Part shown: in pieces, positions 35,150-45,990 of the stretch
How the letters are laid out: each line of letters opens with the position of its first letter
Numbering within the stretch: the first letter of the stretch is position 1
DNA from: Phyllostachys edulis
Lineage: Eukaryota > Streptophyta > Magnoliopsida > Poales > Poaceae
NCBI GenBank assembly: GCA_036346405.1
Contig: CM070563.1
Span: 23,169,022 to 23,233,021 of the forward strand
Reading direction: 5' to 3'
Length of the DNA: 64,000 nucleotides
The notes under the pieces: model-generated
What the model saw: the letters and a program-made list of their open reading frames with translations, nothing else
What the model was told of the DNA's origin: nothing
Database searches by the model: none
Made by a program: the position numbers and the translations under genes

Positions 35150-36700
35150 CTAGTATTCCACTCGAAATTGGATGTCGCAGACAGACATAAACACTAGAAA
35201 TAGAACACGACTAGAGAGGGGTTTAAGTTTAACGTACGTGGGGAGGTGTCGGGGGCGATGAGGGCGACGCTGCAGGCGGCATAGTTGTACTGGTGCCGAA
35301 CTTGATGATGAAATTCTCGTCGTTGCAGTTGAGACCAGAGAGCGATCAAGATAAAGACTGCACAACCACACGGCAAGACGACAGTCCCCATCGGTTCGAG
35401 AGTATGAAGGACCCAAGGCAAGCGGAGATCATGCACGGGAGGCAAGCAGAGGCCCAAGATCGCCAGAGAAGGGATTTGAGGAGCACCTCGTGGGGGAGGC
35501 ACAAAGACCGCCAAGAGATGGGGATTTGAGGGAGCACCTGCGTGGGGGCCGACACAGCACCGGCCAAGAGATGGGGATTTGAGGGAGCACCTCCGCCGAG
35601 ACCAACAGCTCCCTCCTTGAATCCTCCGACGAGGAGGAGGAGGAAGGAGTCAATGAGGTCCTGCCCCCACGCCGCCGCCGCCCGATCCAGCTGGTCCCTC
35701 TCCTCGGCGCACTTCGAATCAATGCACCACCGGCCAGGAGATAGCGATTTGAGGGAAACTACCTGGGGGAGGGACAGCACCTGAGATTGGATTTCAGTGT
35801 GGGGAGGTGGAAGAAGTGGGGTGGTGGACAATTTTTCCGAAGGAAATGGCGGGGTGAGCGGCAAAACTAAGAAATTAGTGCGCCAAAGCAAGTATTTTGT
35901 TGCAATATCTAGTGGGTGAAAACAAGTCACATAATATCCATCCGATCAAATATCTGTAAAATATCTGCATGTGTTGATATTTTCTAGATTAAATTTATAT
36001 TCGATATATTCGTTTATGAAATTTTTCATGAGACGTGTGTTATGATACGGGACAATTAATATCTGCTCCGTATTCGTATCTAATAGAATATCAAGAAGTT
36101 ATCGGATAAATTAGAAAAATGGATATCCAATAAAACGCCAACATAAATACGTGAACATTAATATCCTTTAAGATGCTCGATAATATATAATTTTGTAGCA
36201 CGTTAGATATAGTTGATGTTTTTGTTGGTGAAGTTATATAATTCTCGATCGGTGACTCGGCATAGCGGCATCGGCAGTGAACAATACCATCATGGATAGT
36301 ACAAATCTACTAGTGACGTCGACCGCCCCTCCCTCCTCCAGCCTTCTCTCCGGGCTGCTTGCGCCTCCTCCCTACGCAAGATGAGGCTTCTTCCCCAAAT
36401 CCAAGCCCTAGCCAACTTTCTCCTCTCCCAATTCGTGTCTCCTCCTTCCCGGATCTACCGCCATCTCCACGACTGGTGTGGCCCCATGGAAGAGGGGCGG
36501 TCGTGGCTCCATGTGCGCGGCTATGGAGGCCAATGGCGACCACAACCTAGGCGGCAATCAAGTCGTCAAGGATAAAACTGGTGGCAACGACTGCAATTTC
36601 ACTAGCAGAGACGACGAGCTCGGCATGGAAATTCGAACAGTAGAGAGTGGGATAGTTATGTCATATGCACATTAATTACTTCATTAGGTACTTCTACGAC
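35150..36700. other. CACTA-1 interior: GC-rich blocks of unknown origin
   Basis: Two GC-rich blocks (35190-35830 and 36300-36600) are separated by an AT-rich stretch (35930-36240) with many ATATC motifs. The second block has an ATG frame at 36381 after CTACGCAAG. Neither shows a recognisable domain. Captured host 5' exons are possible but unproven. Confidence 0.35.
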
Positions 36701-37189
36701 CAAAAAAATTGGTATTTTTGCATCTCTGGTATTCGGTCTTGGGTAACTAGGCAACGATTATATATCTGGCTCTTTGCTTGTTCGACGGAATGTGCATCAT
36801 TTTATTGATCCCAGTTGTTTTAACTTTGTGGTCTCCTTTAAATGGTGCATTCCTTGTTGTTTGTTTTTATTAAAGGTGGATCGGGCTATTGCAAGTATGG
36901 CTAGAGCAAGTATGTTGCTCCTTCTGGGCATTGTGCAACGTTTTTGGTAAGCTGTGGTGATCCGTTGTCAAATCTTAATAGGATATGATGCGAATGTACA
37001 TCATCATGACCAATGTTGATTTAATAATTTCAATATTTCACTCACTATACTTTGGTACAATATGGAACTCCCCAAAAAGAAACAAAAAAGAATGTAGAAA
37101 ACATGGGAAAAAAAACTCACTATATGGTCCATTAACCTACTGGGTAGAGGCTAGAAAAGGTTGAGCAGTGAAAAGGCTTTGATATCCCA

Positions 37190-37565
37190 ACTCAGTCGCA
37201 CGCTAACGTGTTGCATGTCTATGATCTGACAGTATGAGTTTGAGATATCTTGTGGGTAAAGTTGGGCAACTCTGCAGAGTGTATAAAAAGGTATTCGAAT
37301 ACGCCGTGCTTCCGGTTAAAACTGGTTGTTAAGCCTTAATCTTATGTAATAAAATATTGGATTTTGTTGTAACCGAAAGCTTGCTTGAGACATCACATTA
37401 TGAATCGCACATCTGGCGGCTGTGAAGAGTTTAACGGTCCCAGAATTTGGGGGCATAGTCCGGGAAAGCGTACTTTTGGTTTACGCACCCTCTTCGGAAG
37501 ATACACATGATGAGTTGATTGTTTGATAGGCACTCAGTCTCACACTAACGCTCCAGTCTAGCCCA
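37190..37565 (+). mobile_element. Gypsy LTR fragment inside CACTA-1
   Basis: ATATCTTGTGGGTAAAG, ACTCTGCAGAGTGTA and TATTCGAATACGCC match, in the same order, the reverse complement of the block in LTR B near 17290-17360. It lacks clear LTR ends, so it is a fragment. Confidence 0.5.
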
Positions 37566-37568
37566 TTA

Positions 37569-38031
37569 GGCTGCGTTTGGTTGGTGGGATGAGGTTGAAT
37601 GGAATGGAATGGTACATGTAGCATGGAATCGTCTTGGATGGGATGGTACAAGCAGTGTGTTTGTTTGGTTGTATAGGATGATACAAAACTGTGTTTGGTT
37701 GGTTGTGTAAGATGATACACGATTTGAATTTAAATTCAATTTGCAAATTCATCAACATCTGCTAGCGTCCTCACAGTAGTGTCTTCTTTTTATTTTTTCG
37801 TGTCCGGGAGCTTCGTTGCACGAGCATAAGAGCCAGCGCAAAACGTTGAACCGCGTGGTTCAACCTTTTTTGTCGAATGAAATGGTACAGAATAAAAGTG
37901 AAATATTCCCTCACATAGAACCATCTCATCCCGTATCGTTTGGTACCATTCATCCAACCAAACACGAGGATGACCTCGTATCCTGAACGGAACCATCCCG
38001 TTCAGCCTCATACCATGAACCAGACACACCC
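37569..38031. mobile_element. Tourist-like MITE (463 bp)
   Basis: Ends GGCTGCGTTTGGTT and (reverse complement) GGGTGTGTCTGGTT, flanked by TTA on both sides (37566-37568, 38032-38034), as expected for the PIF/Harbinger group. Its left end is strongly similar to the reverse complement of the right end of the 2-kb element at 49935-51993. No ORF of note. Confidence 0.75.
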
Positions 38032-38249
38032 TTAGAGAGAGGATACATTCAATAGTCAATACACATACAACATTCTATGAACTCTAAATGCCTTTAAAGA
38101 GATCCGAAAGATGAAAATACAGAACAAGATTGTGGAGTACTATTTTCTCCTTTCTGATTTATCAGTAGCAAAGTATTTTTACAGACTCCATAAAACAAAG
38201 CTCAAGGGGCTTGTGCAAACTCTGGTGGATTTCACAGTGAACACAGCAC

Positions 38250-38420
38250 ATGCTTTGTGAATTTCCGCGGATTTGATCATCTTAGTAAATGTTATTGTCA
38301 AACACCAATGGTTCATGCTGGAATAGCTCTTGGCCATTCATTTGCACTGCTCCTAAAGCTACATCTGCTGCTCGCTTTTGAGCTGCTGCAGCTTTTCTTG
38401 CAACTTCCTCTGCATCTCGA
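38250..38420 (-). pseudogene. Alanine-rich exon-like segment, unrecognised
   Basis: The minus strand reads LRDAEEVARKAAAAQKRAAD followed by GAVQMNGQELFQHE before a stop. It is helical and coding-like. It lies downstream of the TNPD first exon in the same orientation, where the large TNPD catalytic exons should be. I do not recognise the family; it may be captured host sequence. Confidence 0.4.
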
Positions 38421-39191
38421 AGTTTAAAGAAACAAAGATGCCACTCAGATAGATGCCCTATTTCCCGTGCAAAAGATAAAACTACATGGCTTTGTTCCTA
38501 TAGATCGCCCAATTGAAAACTAGGCATGTAAATTCCGCGTAGTCACAGTCCCATGAATTAAAAAATTGCAGAACTTAAAGATAACCCAGTGACCCTCCAA
38601 AACTCCCTAACTTCATAGATAGGAAAATCACCACCAAGCCCTTTGTAAATAAAAACTATCAGCAACTATTTGATTTCATACTCTCAACATGATGCAAGAG
38701 ACTTAATTGAATCTATCAATATTGTTATTCAAGTAACCCAAGTCAACCATGTACATGCATGTAGGGGCACCAGACATTGCCATTACATTGAGAAATAGCA
38801 TGGTGGAAACAAAAATTAGTCTAACAACATAACATTTCTAAAGATAGATTAGTCTAACAACGGACCATCATTTCTCAAGAGACAACGCATCATCATCACT
38901 TAACACTAGCCCTACCCAAGCACAACTAAAACAAGATTTGTGTTTTTATCACTTCAATAAGTTTACCTAGTCAGCGTGCAACATGTGTTGTATCCAAAGA
39001 ACATCTACGAAAAGGAAATAGGAAACCGATATGATATGATAATGACTATGAAAGAAATTGATACTAACCAACAAGAACACAAATAATGTGATATGTTCAA
39101 CAATGTCATTCTATAAGTTCATAGGGAGCCCGATATGCAATGATTACAAACATACATATATAAAAGAGGTTATTGTCTACTACGGTTCACA

Positions 39192-39240
39192 CACCATGTT
39201 CTTTTAAATCAGTTATAATTAGATTAAAAAGAACATGGTG
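39192..39240. repeat. Imperfect inverted repeat (about 19-bp arms)
   Basis: CACCATGTTCTTTTAAATC and its inverse (GATTAAAAAGAACATGGTG) separated by 11 bases. No function assigned; could be the remnant of a small foldback element. Confidence 0.5.
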
Positions 39241-39452
39241 GTTTCACCCATCATCCATAAAATCATCTTAACATGTTACGTGTTTGGAATAGCATAGAAC
39301 CACAATAATCAAACTTTTATAAGACACTATTCAAGTTATTATTTAATTTCATGCTCAAGAGGACATGAGCATAAAAACTAATACAACTTCTTTGATTGAG
39401 CAAGGGGCATCTGCAAATAATCAGAAAGTGCCTCCAAACAAAAAATAAAACC

Positions 39453-39538
39453 TCGATCCAAGCAAAAGATAGGAATTGCTCGACACCATGTTTATACGCA
39501 GCACTTGATCTTGCTTTACTCATCCAACCTCGATCCAT
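39453..39538 (-). pseudogene. TNPD first exon (transposase-associated domain) of CACTA-1
   Basis: ATG at 39538 starts MDRGWMSKARSSAAYKHG followed by VEQFLSFAW, matching the N-terminus of plant CACTA TNPD transposases (MDRxWMYxxR..., then GVxxFLxFA). A GAG|GTTTTA donor-like junction follows. No Transposase_21-type core is visible anywhere in CACTA-1, so the transposase is deleted and only this exon remains. Confidence 0.7.
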
Positions 39539-40039
39539 TGCCCTTTGATATGTTGTACTAATGAAAGCAAAACATATCAGTTTGTAATTGTCCACATTTT
39601 TTCAAAGACATGAACCTTAGGTTCAAAAAAATGATAAAATATGCAAGGGATACTTAGATTGAAATTACAAAATTAGATTCTACCGCAATTCATTAAGCTT
39701 AGATTGAAAATCTAAAATAGAATCAAGTAGTTAGTACAATTTAACTAAACTATGTAAATGAAGGTTGACTTGTGACATGACTGAATAGACTGGCAAAAAT
39801 AATTTATTTGTCTCTAAATTTAGAATGTACTTTTCTTTCCTTTAGTGACAATGTCAGAAGCCTAGTGGTGTAAGCTAATAGTTAAATCCAAGTAATGTTC
39901 ACTTGTTTCTCTTGCTACAACAAGCAAAACAGATATGGTTAATATGCTAGTAATTAAACGAGAGAAGAAACGGCTAGGCTTCTGCTTCGTGCAAACATCA
40001 ATCCACAAGAAAGCTTCATATTAACAACAAGATGTGGCA

Positions 40040-40450
40040 ATAATCTAGTAATTAACCTGGTGGCACCCAGTACCGCCACGCGGAGGAGTGGTCGTGTGGG
40101 GAAGAGCTTGCCGATTTGACGACAAGGGATCTGTGGGTGCTTGGAACAGCTCGCCTCTCGCTTACGCCGCCGCCACCGCCGGTCCGGTCTGCTTGACGCG
40201 GCGGCGCGGCTTGTGCCGCCGCCTCCGAAGCGCGCGCAGCGCCGGTGTCTGAAGCCGGCAGTACCGCCGCCTCCGCAGAATAAGTCCACGGGCGCCGCGG
40301 CAAAGACCGTCGCCTCCGCGGCCGCGCCGCAGCGCCCCGGTGTCTGAGCTCGGCGGCGCCACGTGCGATGTCGCCGCCTCCGCAGATAAGTCGCGGCGCG
40401 TATGTGTGGCGCCGCCGCCGCGCTTACGCTTCTTGGAGTGGCGGCGGCAG
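40040..40450. other. GC-rich 5' region of CACTA-1
   Basis: Strongly GC-rich with overlapping open frames on both strands (for example 40052-40303 minus, 40141-40347 plus). It lies upstream of the TNPD exon, where the promoter or leader is expected. No domain; frames are compositional. Confidence 0.4.
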
Positions 40451-40744
40451 TGGGGATCCGAAATTACTGATGCAGGCTCTGGTTATTACTTTGTATAGAA
40501 TCAGATGGGAAAAGAAAAAGGGCTAAAGAGAGTAGCAATCAGGAAAGAAACAAGAGACGAGTGACATCCCAGTGGCCAGGTGCTGTCGTTGTTTTTCTCG
40601 TGAGCATAGATCGAACCCCTTAGAGTATTAATTTTTGCAAATGTTTTAGATTTTAAATTCATATTTGATTCAAAACGTTTGAACAAAATTCTTTCAAAAA
40701 AAATTTCAGTCCTTTCGGTCCCCACCGAAAAAAATTTAAAACAA

Positions 40745-41026
40745 AATACTTTTTCTAGAGCTGTAGAGGCATATTCTAAAACGTCTCAAGATTCGTCTCT
40801 GTAACTAAAATTTTATCCTCTTAATTCTCAGACATATTCTCAAACGTGTCAAAATTCGTCTCTACATAAATGTAAATGTATATGTGCCTTCATATAGTAA
40901 GAGATTTTGTGGCATCATATAAAACGTCTTGAGAAGCGTCTTTACATGCGAGGTGTTTCTCGGCGTAAAGACAGACATAAAAGCGTCAAAACAAAAGCGT
41001 CTCTACGTGATAGTTTTGTTGTAGTG
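40745..41026. repeat. Right terminal and subterminal repeats of CACTA-1
   Basis: Repeated CGTCTC(T/A) and AAACGT(C/G)TC motifs, the inverse of the left-end set, ending in TTTTGTTGTAGTG. Candidate TNPA binding sites and part of the promoter for the right-to-left genes. Confidence 0.8.
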
Positions 41027-41970
41027 CTACAACCTAGTAATCAATGTCAAGACTCCGTAAATTACTAAGTTAGGCCCATCCCATACTAGGCATGTGGTTG
41101 TATGAAAGACCCAGTTCAATGGCGCACAAAATTAAGTCCTTAATTGACCAAGGCATGACTTCCAATTTTCTAACTATGCCACAAAGATTATCATTCCCTT
41201 TCATAAAGCTCCACCATATCACTTAGTATCCACCACTTGCCCCAGTCTAAACCTTTTCCACGCTGTTGGTTAGATGCAACCCATGCTATCACAAAGTAAT
41301 AACACATAGCACACAATTTTACACCAAGTTCCATAGTCACTTAGTCAAATTTATAATTGCAACTCAAATGATATGTGTGACTCGTAGCATAGCTAAGCAA
41401 TCTACTTGTATCTAACCAACCCATGTTGGTGCCATGATAAGACCAACTCAATAATTAACCAATCTAGAGTGACAAAAGATCAAGGTAATACAATATGCAA
41501 GGTGAATATAAAAAAATTGGATAATAACTAAACCCAAAAGCATTTAAATAAATACTTAAAGTAAATGCATTAATTTGAATCAATATAACTTTTGGAAATT
41601 GGGTATAACTTGCCTTGCTATAGCCATGATGATCTTATTTTATCTTCAATCTTTTACTTCCTTGACCTTCAGCTCCTTCGAACGATTTTGGGACTTCAAC
41701 GTCCAATGGAAAAGAAAACGCAAAACAAACAAAATTCAAAAAGATAAATCAAATAAACTCCAAATTGAGATTGAATGGTACTATAAAGTAGATAATGAGT
41801 TTAGATGAATTTAGAAACTTGAATGGGTTCAAACGGAGTTCGGATGAAGAAGATATGGCCTTTGGAAGATCTAATCTAAAGAAAATACTCAAAAAGGAGT
41901 TTTGAGTACTGTTTATCGAGCATTGTATATTGATTACTGTTCATCGAGTACTGAACGACGTTAGAAGGAA

Positions 41971-42222
41971 GCTACGACTACCTGGTCGTACGGTGTTACG
42001 ACTACTGGTCGTAGGATGCTATGACTACTGGTTGTAGGAGGCTTACGACAGCCTGGTCGTAAGAAGCTTTGACTTCCTGGTCGAAAGAGGCTTATGACCA
42101 CTAGATGTAGGAAGATTACGACTTTCTGGTCGTAGGAAAGATTATGAGTGCCTGGTTGTAGGAAAGATTACGACTACTGGTCGTACAAGTTTTGACCATT
42201 GTCGTAAGAGTTTACGACCACA
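41971..42222. repeat. Palindromic minisatellite (about 10 units of 23-26 bp) in LTR B
   Basis: Successive units centre on a palindrome such as TTACGACTACTGGTCGTAGG. Stems vary: TTACGAC/GTCGTAA in one copy, TATGAC/GTTGTA (wobble pairs) in another. Located between the predicted first donor and mini-exon of LTR B. Confidence 0.75.
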
Positions 42223-42964
42223 CGATAGGCTCGAGTTCCAAGGGTCGACGGCGAACGGCGGGGCTTCACCGGTGATGAGTGGTATCAACAAGCAGAAAAT
42301 GCTATTGCGAATCTAATGAGGTGCTCACGGGTGGTCGGAGTGGATGGTGGTGGCCGGCGACGGGACCTTGGCGGCGGAGAGCTATACGGGCTTTGTCGGA
42401 TAGAGGCTCCGGCGAAGTGGAAGAGGGCACTGAGTAGAATGAGGCTCGAGGAGCAAGATGGCGGGATCCAAGCGCGGAGGAGATCATCGAAGAAGGCTCA
42501 ATTGACCGGTGAAGGACGGTGGTCAGAGTTGACGAAGAAGGATCGATTCCTGGTGCACAAAGGACGAAACACGAAATTGAAAGCGTAGGAGTGCAGTTCG
42601 GAAGGTAAGGCGCATGGTGACGCGGTTAGATTCAAGAGAGAAACACCTTGGCGGTGGGGGACACAATGAAGGCATTGCGAGCGGCCGGAGACGTTGGGGA
42701 CGAAGTGCATGCCGGCGACGGAGGTCTAGGGAGCTCTGACTAGTGCGTGCAACCAGTGGAGAAAGAGGAGGCGATCAAGATGGTGTTGCTGCGACGGCTC
42801 GACGGGCTTCAACTGCAGAGGACGGGGCGGTGAAGGTGCGGCACCGGCTCTTGAGAAGGACTTGGCGACGATGCTCGGTGGCGCACGGGGGCTCCTCGGC
42901 GAAGGTGAGCTAGGGCACCAAGGCGGCTCGACCAGGGGACCAGATGTGTGCACGGGGGCGGCGA

Positions 42965-42970
42965 TATATA
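42965..42970 (-). promoter_or_regulatory. TATA box of solo LTR B
   Basis: The minus strand reads GGGCTATATATCGC at the boundary of the GC-rich region, at the position corresponding to the TATA box in the Tekay LTR. Confidence 0.5.
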
Positions 42971-44493
42971 GCCCAGGAGTCGTGTTTCGACCGGATGCCT
43001 AAGCGGCGCAAATGAAGCAGAAGTCTGGTTGGTACGCTATGCAAGCAAGCGGCAAGGCTAGGGCGGCGGCGACTGGCAAGCGGGCTCGGGAGGAAATAGG
43101 GTTTGGCGGCGATGCGGGCTGAGCGGAGGAGTTGGCGGGCTAGAGGGAAAAGTGGGTTGAGTGGATCGATACAATTCGGCCCACTAAGGAAAATGGATTT
43201 AGAAATGAATTTCTGATTTAAGAAATGAATGGAAATTCAAAAGAGGTCAAATAAATAGCAAATAAATTCAGAAAATTCCAAGAAAATACAGAAAAATTCA
43301 TGTATTTTCTTTAAATTGATGTTTAGATTAGTCAAATGAAATATTTTGAATTTAGGAAATTCCCGATTAAGCTTTATTAATTCAAATAAAATTGGTAAAA
43401 TTTTCCAGGGACCTAAACTACTCAAAAGATGTTTGAAAAACTAAATTTTGGGATGTTACAATAGCCAAAATACGAGGAACCCCAGCCTTGCCTTCAAGTT
43501 CCCTAGTATAGATCATTTTGATCCGCTATCTTATTTCATCAGAGGAAAGGGCTTCAAAAGAATAAAGAGATTTAAGAATTATAGAATAATCAGATAAATA
43601 AACCATACTGGTCAGGATTGTTCAGGACTTACATTCCCTGGAATCTCTGGTCACATTGTCACGACCAATGTACCAGAGCATGGAACTCTCTCGGAACTCT
43701 AAGGGATTTATCTAGCGTATGGAAAAATCCCTCACCACGTACCCAGATGTCAAACCCTTGGCGCTGAGGTCTTGGATGGATTCAATCCATCTTTTGACCT
43801 TGCCCTTCTTCTCCGCGGTGGACCTCCACCTTGGATTCTCGCTCGCCATTTTGCCGGTGAAGCAGATACAGTCATCCTTCGTGACCGTCATGTAGAACTA
43901 ATTTTTCTTCCATGACGACCACAAGGATTTGGGATACATGCGAATGTATTCCTTAGCCTTCCCGTCGTGGAGGCAGAATGAGCACTCCCCAGGTGAAGCT
44001 GCCAACTTTTCCGACCTCGCCATCTTGTAAAAGTACCTGAAGACCTTCAGATTCGGTGGAATCCCCCGGCACGCCTCGCAGAGGTAGATGAAAATGACGA
44101 GGTTGGCGATCGAGTTGGGGGCTAGGTTCACCAATTCGACTCCATAGTACATAATAACCTTGGACAGGAATTTATGTGTTGGCAACCTGAATCCACATTC
44201 GATATATGCGGGGAAAACAACTATTTCTCCATATTTCGCCACTCAGAGAATGCTCTCCGACTGCAAATCTCCAAGAGATCAAATCCTTATCGAGGAGCAA
44301 TCCATTCGTCTCTAGAGCCTTGAGCTTCTTCTCGTTCATATCAGAAACCAGCCAGTTGGTGATTGAGCCCGACATTGTTGGTTTTTGGTGAAAAGGATGA
44401 GAGGAAGTCGAAGGAGATTCTTCGTCAGAAGCTGAGAAGGATTCAAGGAGAATTTGAGAGCATAAAAACCCTAGAGACTGCGCACTAAGGGGA

Positions 44494-44500
44494 TTTTATA
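44494..44500 (-). promoter_or_regulatory. TATA box for the Tat antisense gene
   Basis: The minus strand reads GGCTATAAAATCCCC, about 120 bp upstream of the antisense ATG (44375). It suggests the antisense gene has its own promoter between the gene and the 3' LTR. Confidence 0.6.
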
Positions 44501-44700
44501 GCCACACCAGTATTAACTGCAATGGAGAGTTGCTCAAAAGCCAAACGGGCATAAATCTCTTCGGTTTCCCAAACGGTTCCTCAACTCTAAAATGAATACA
44601 AACCACCTCATTTTTTACATCATTAAATAAGGGCCTGCCCGATACAGTTTCATCGGAGAAGGGTTCACACTACAAATTCATTTAAAATTCAGGGGCTAGC

Positions 44701-45216
44701 TGATGAGGATTAAATCTCTAAATATTACTTTATTTAGTTAAAGATACTTTGTTCGAGTGAGGTCCTATACCTTATCCCCAATCAGGTTACTGCTCGTAGG
44801 AGCTTTGAACTGGCATTTGGACTTGGTTCCAAGTATACCCCTTCCGTGTGATAAATGGAACATGTGTCTAATTTATTCCAAACCGTTTCTCCGACCAGAC
44901 ATGACACTTCCAAAGGACACCACTTCCAAGAGTAACTGCCACCACTTCATTAGTTATTTAAAGGAAAAGCCAACCGGAGGACAAGAGGGAGGTTGACAAG
45001 ATCTAGACACGATCTACAACCGCAACACAAGTTTGTTAAAGCAATGGCATAGCAATCAGTACACCAAGTGTAATTAGGGCTAGTCCACCGCCTTGTCGAA
45101 GGCACCCCTGTAAAGGATCCAGTTCATTGCAATAAATAGCAATCACATTCTCATCCAAGAACTCCTAGCCATTTTCCTCGGTTTATTTCGTAAGATCGGC
45201 GACTCGATCATCAACA
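44701..45216 (+). mobile_element. 3' LTR of the Tat element
   Basis: Starts TGATGAGGATTAAATC directly after the purine tract TTCAGGGGCTAGC (44688-44700) and ends GATCATCA(ACA) near 45213-45216, giving inverted TGATGA/TCATCA ends. About 515 bp, in keeping with the short LTRs of RIRE2-like Tat elements. It abuts minus-strand gag coding sequence of element X. Confidence 0.75.
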
Positions 45217-45990
45217 GGTTGTCATCCAACTCCTTGCGCTTATCCTAAAGGATAAGGGTGGTCTTGTTGACTAACTCCTGAAAGTCCGGTAAAGTATGAG
45301 CAATCAGACTAACTTGCAGTTCGGTGTTCAATCCTTTCAGGATACGACTCTGTCTGACCTTGTTAGTAGCGTCATCTTTTGAAACGTAATGTGCAAGTTG
45401 ATAGAACTTGTTGAGGTAATCAGACACTGTCATACCTCCTTGGTTGAGTGCACGAAACTCATTCTTTTTTAGATCTATGATTCCCTCCGGCACATGATAC
45501 TGGCAAAAAGCAGTAGAGAACTCTTCCCAAGTAATATTCTATGGAGTCTCATATACAGCACAAAAATTCTCCCACCATTCAGATGCAATGCCTTCCATTT
45601 GATATGTAGCGTAAAGAACCTTCGTGATCATTGCACTGAGTGATCAACAACTTTCTTTCAATCACGCGAAGCCAATCGTCAGCTTCCACTAGCGAAAAAA
45701 TTCTGGAAAAAGTCGACGAGCGGGTTCTCATGAACTCTGCTAACTTAGACTTTCCATGGTGACTATGAGCAACTGGTGCTGCATTGTTGTTGTCTTGATT
45801 GTTCTTCATATTTTGCATCTGATTCATCATTGAATACATCATCTAAGTCTGGGCGGCCATGAACGCTCCAAAATTCTGCAAATCTATCGACGGTGCTTGA
45901 GGTGGAACTGCTCCTGCAGGGGTTTATTCACTTCCCTACGCTCTGTTGGCCCCTTTGGTTCCTAATCCACTGCCAGCGACGTTGCGAGTT
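45217..45990 (-). pseudogene. gag: gag remnant of element X (minus-strand chromovirus)
   Basis: Reading leftwards: EFMRTRSSTFSRIFSLVEADDWLRVI (split here as SKLAEFMRTRSST and VEADDWLRVIERKLL) near 45730-45640, then IDLKKNEFRALNQGG near 45475 and LPDFQELVNKTTLIL near 45250, ending at the Tat LTR (45216). This is the retrotransposon gag domain, matching the Tekay gag. A shift separates the two open pieces (45842-45579 and 45493-45245). The rest of gag and pol lie beyond the Tat insertion, off-window. Confidence 0.8.

Larger units (their letters stand above)
17568..41026 (-). mobile_element. CACTA-1: CACTA (En/Spm) DNA transposon containing a Del/Tekay element
   Basis: The left end starts CACTACAACACAAC and the right end is the inverse (GTTTTGTTGTAGTG). 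Both inverted repeats extend to GTAGAGACGC about 20-30 bases in. It is flanked by a perfect 3-bp TSD CTA (17565-17567 and 41027-41029), the CACTA superfamily hallmark, and LTR B sequence is continuous across the excised site. Subterminal repeats lie at both ends. Genes read right to left: a TNPD N-terminal exon (39538 to about 39453) and a TNPA-like gene (32984 to 18306). Without the Tekay insertion it is about 10.7 kb. The TNPD catalytic region is missing, so it is non-autonomous. Confidence 0.92.
13007..43460 (-). mobile_element. Solo LTR B (Del/Tekay-like), split by solo LTR F and CACTA-1
   Basis: On the minus strand it starts TGTAACATCCC at 43460 and ends at 13007 (plus strand TGTCGAGACCC). 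It is flanked on both sides by ATAGC (13002-13006 and 43461-43465), a perfect 5-bp TSD. Removing F (3613 bp) and CACTA-1 (23459 bp) with their duplications leaves about 3.37 kb, similar to the other LTRs of this group. The neighbouring Tat antisense gene reads across the site. No primer site is present, hence solo. The GC-rich part is 42240-43160, with a TATATA box near 42965. Confidence 0.9.
8400..44375 (-). pseudogene. Intron-containing antisense gene of the Tat element, split by insertions
   Basis: Minus-strand gene starting with ATG at 44375 (MSGSITNWLVSDMNEKK) and ending with TAG at 8402-8400. The first exon (44375 to 43461, one frameshift near 44240) carries the motifs FPAYIECGFRLPTHK and GIPPNLKVFRYFYK, which I recognise from antisense genes of grass Tat elements. 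After the LTR B insertion, coding blocks with canonical splice borders continue: 12897-12796, 12717-12398, 12305-12005, then (after solo LTR E) 9417-9346, and further blocks to 8400. The last exon (8756-8400) is predicted coiled coil (EKINYLCQQLEDLKSLLE). Stops occur at, for example, PIGT* near 12488. The family function is unknown; the protein is not gag or pol. Splice sites are my reading, not proven. Confidence 0.75.
5295..45216 (+). mobile_element. Tat-lineage Ty3/gypsy retrotransposon, 5' truncated in the window and split by nested insertions
   Basis: Pol remnants (5295-7413), a spacer, a long antisense gene (44375 down to 8400), a purine tract and a 3' LTR (44701-45216) are in the order known for grass Tat elements such as RIRE2 and Grande. 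Solo LTRs E and B, with everything nested in B, interrupt the antisense gene. The right end lies directly against minus-strand gag of element X, so this element inserted in X gag. Its RT, protease, gag and 5' LTR are not in the window. Confidence 0.8.

Noticed and set aside
17568..41026. Two separate MITEs at 17568 and 40745 rather than one CACTA element
   Set aside because: The ends are inverse copies, share a CTA duplication, have mirrored subterminal motifs, and flanking LTR B joins seamlessly across them.
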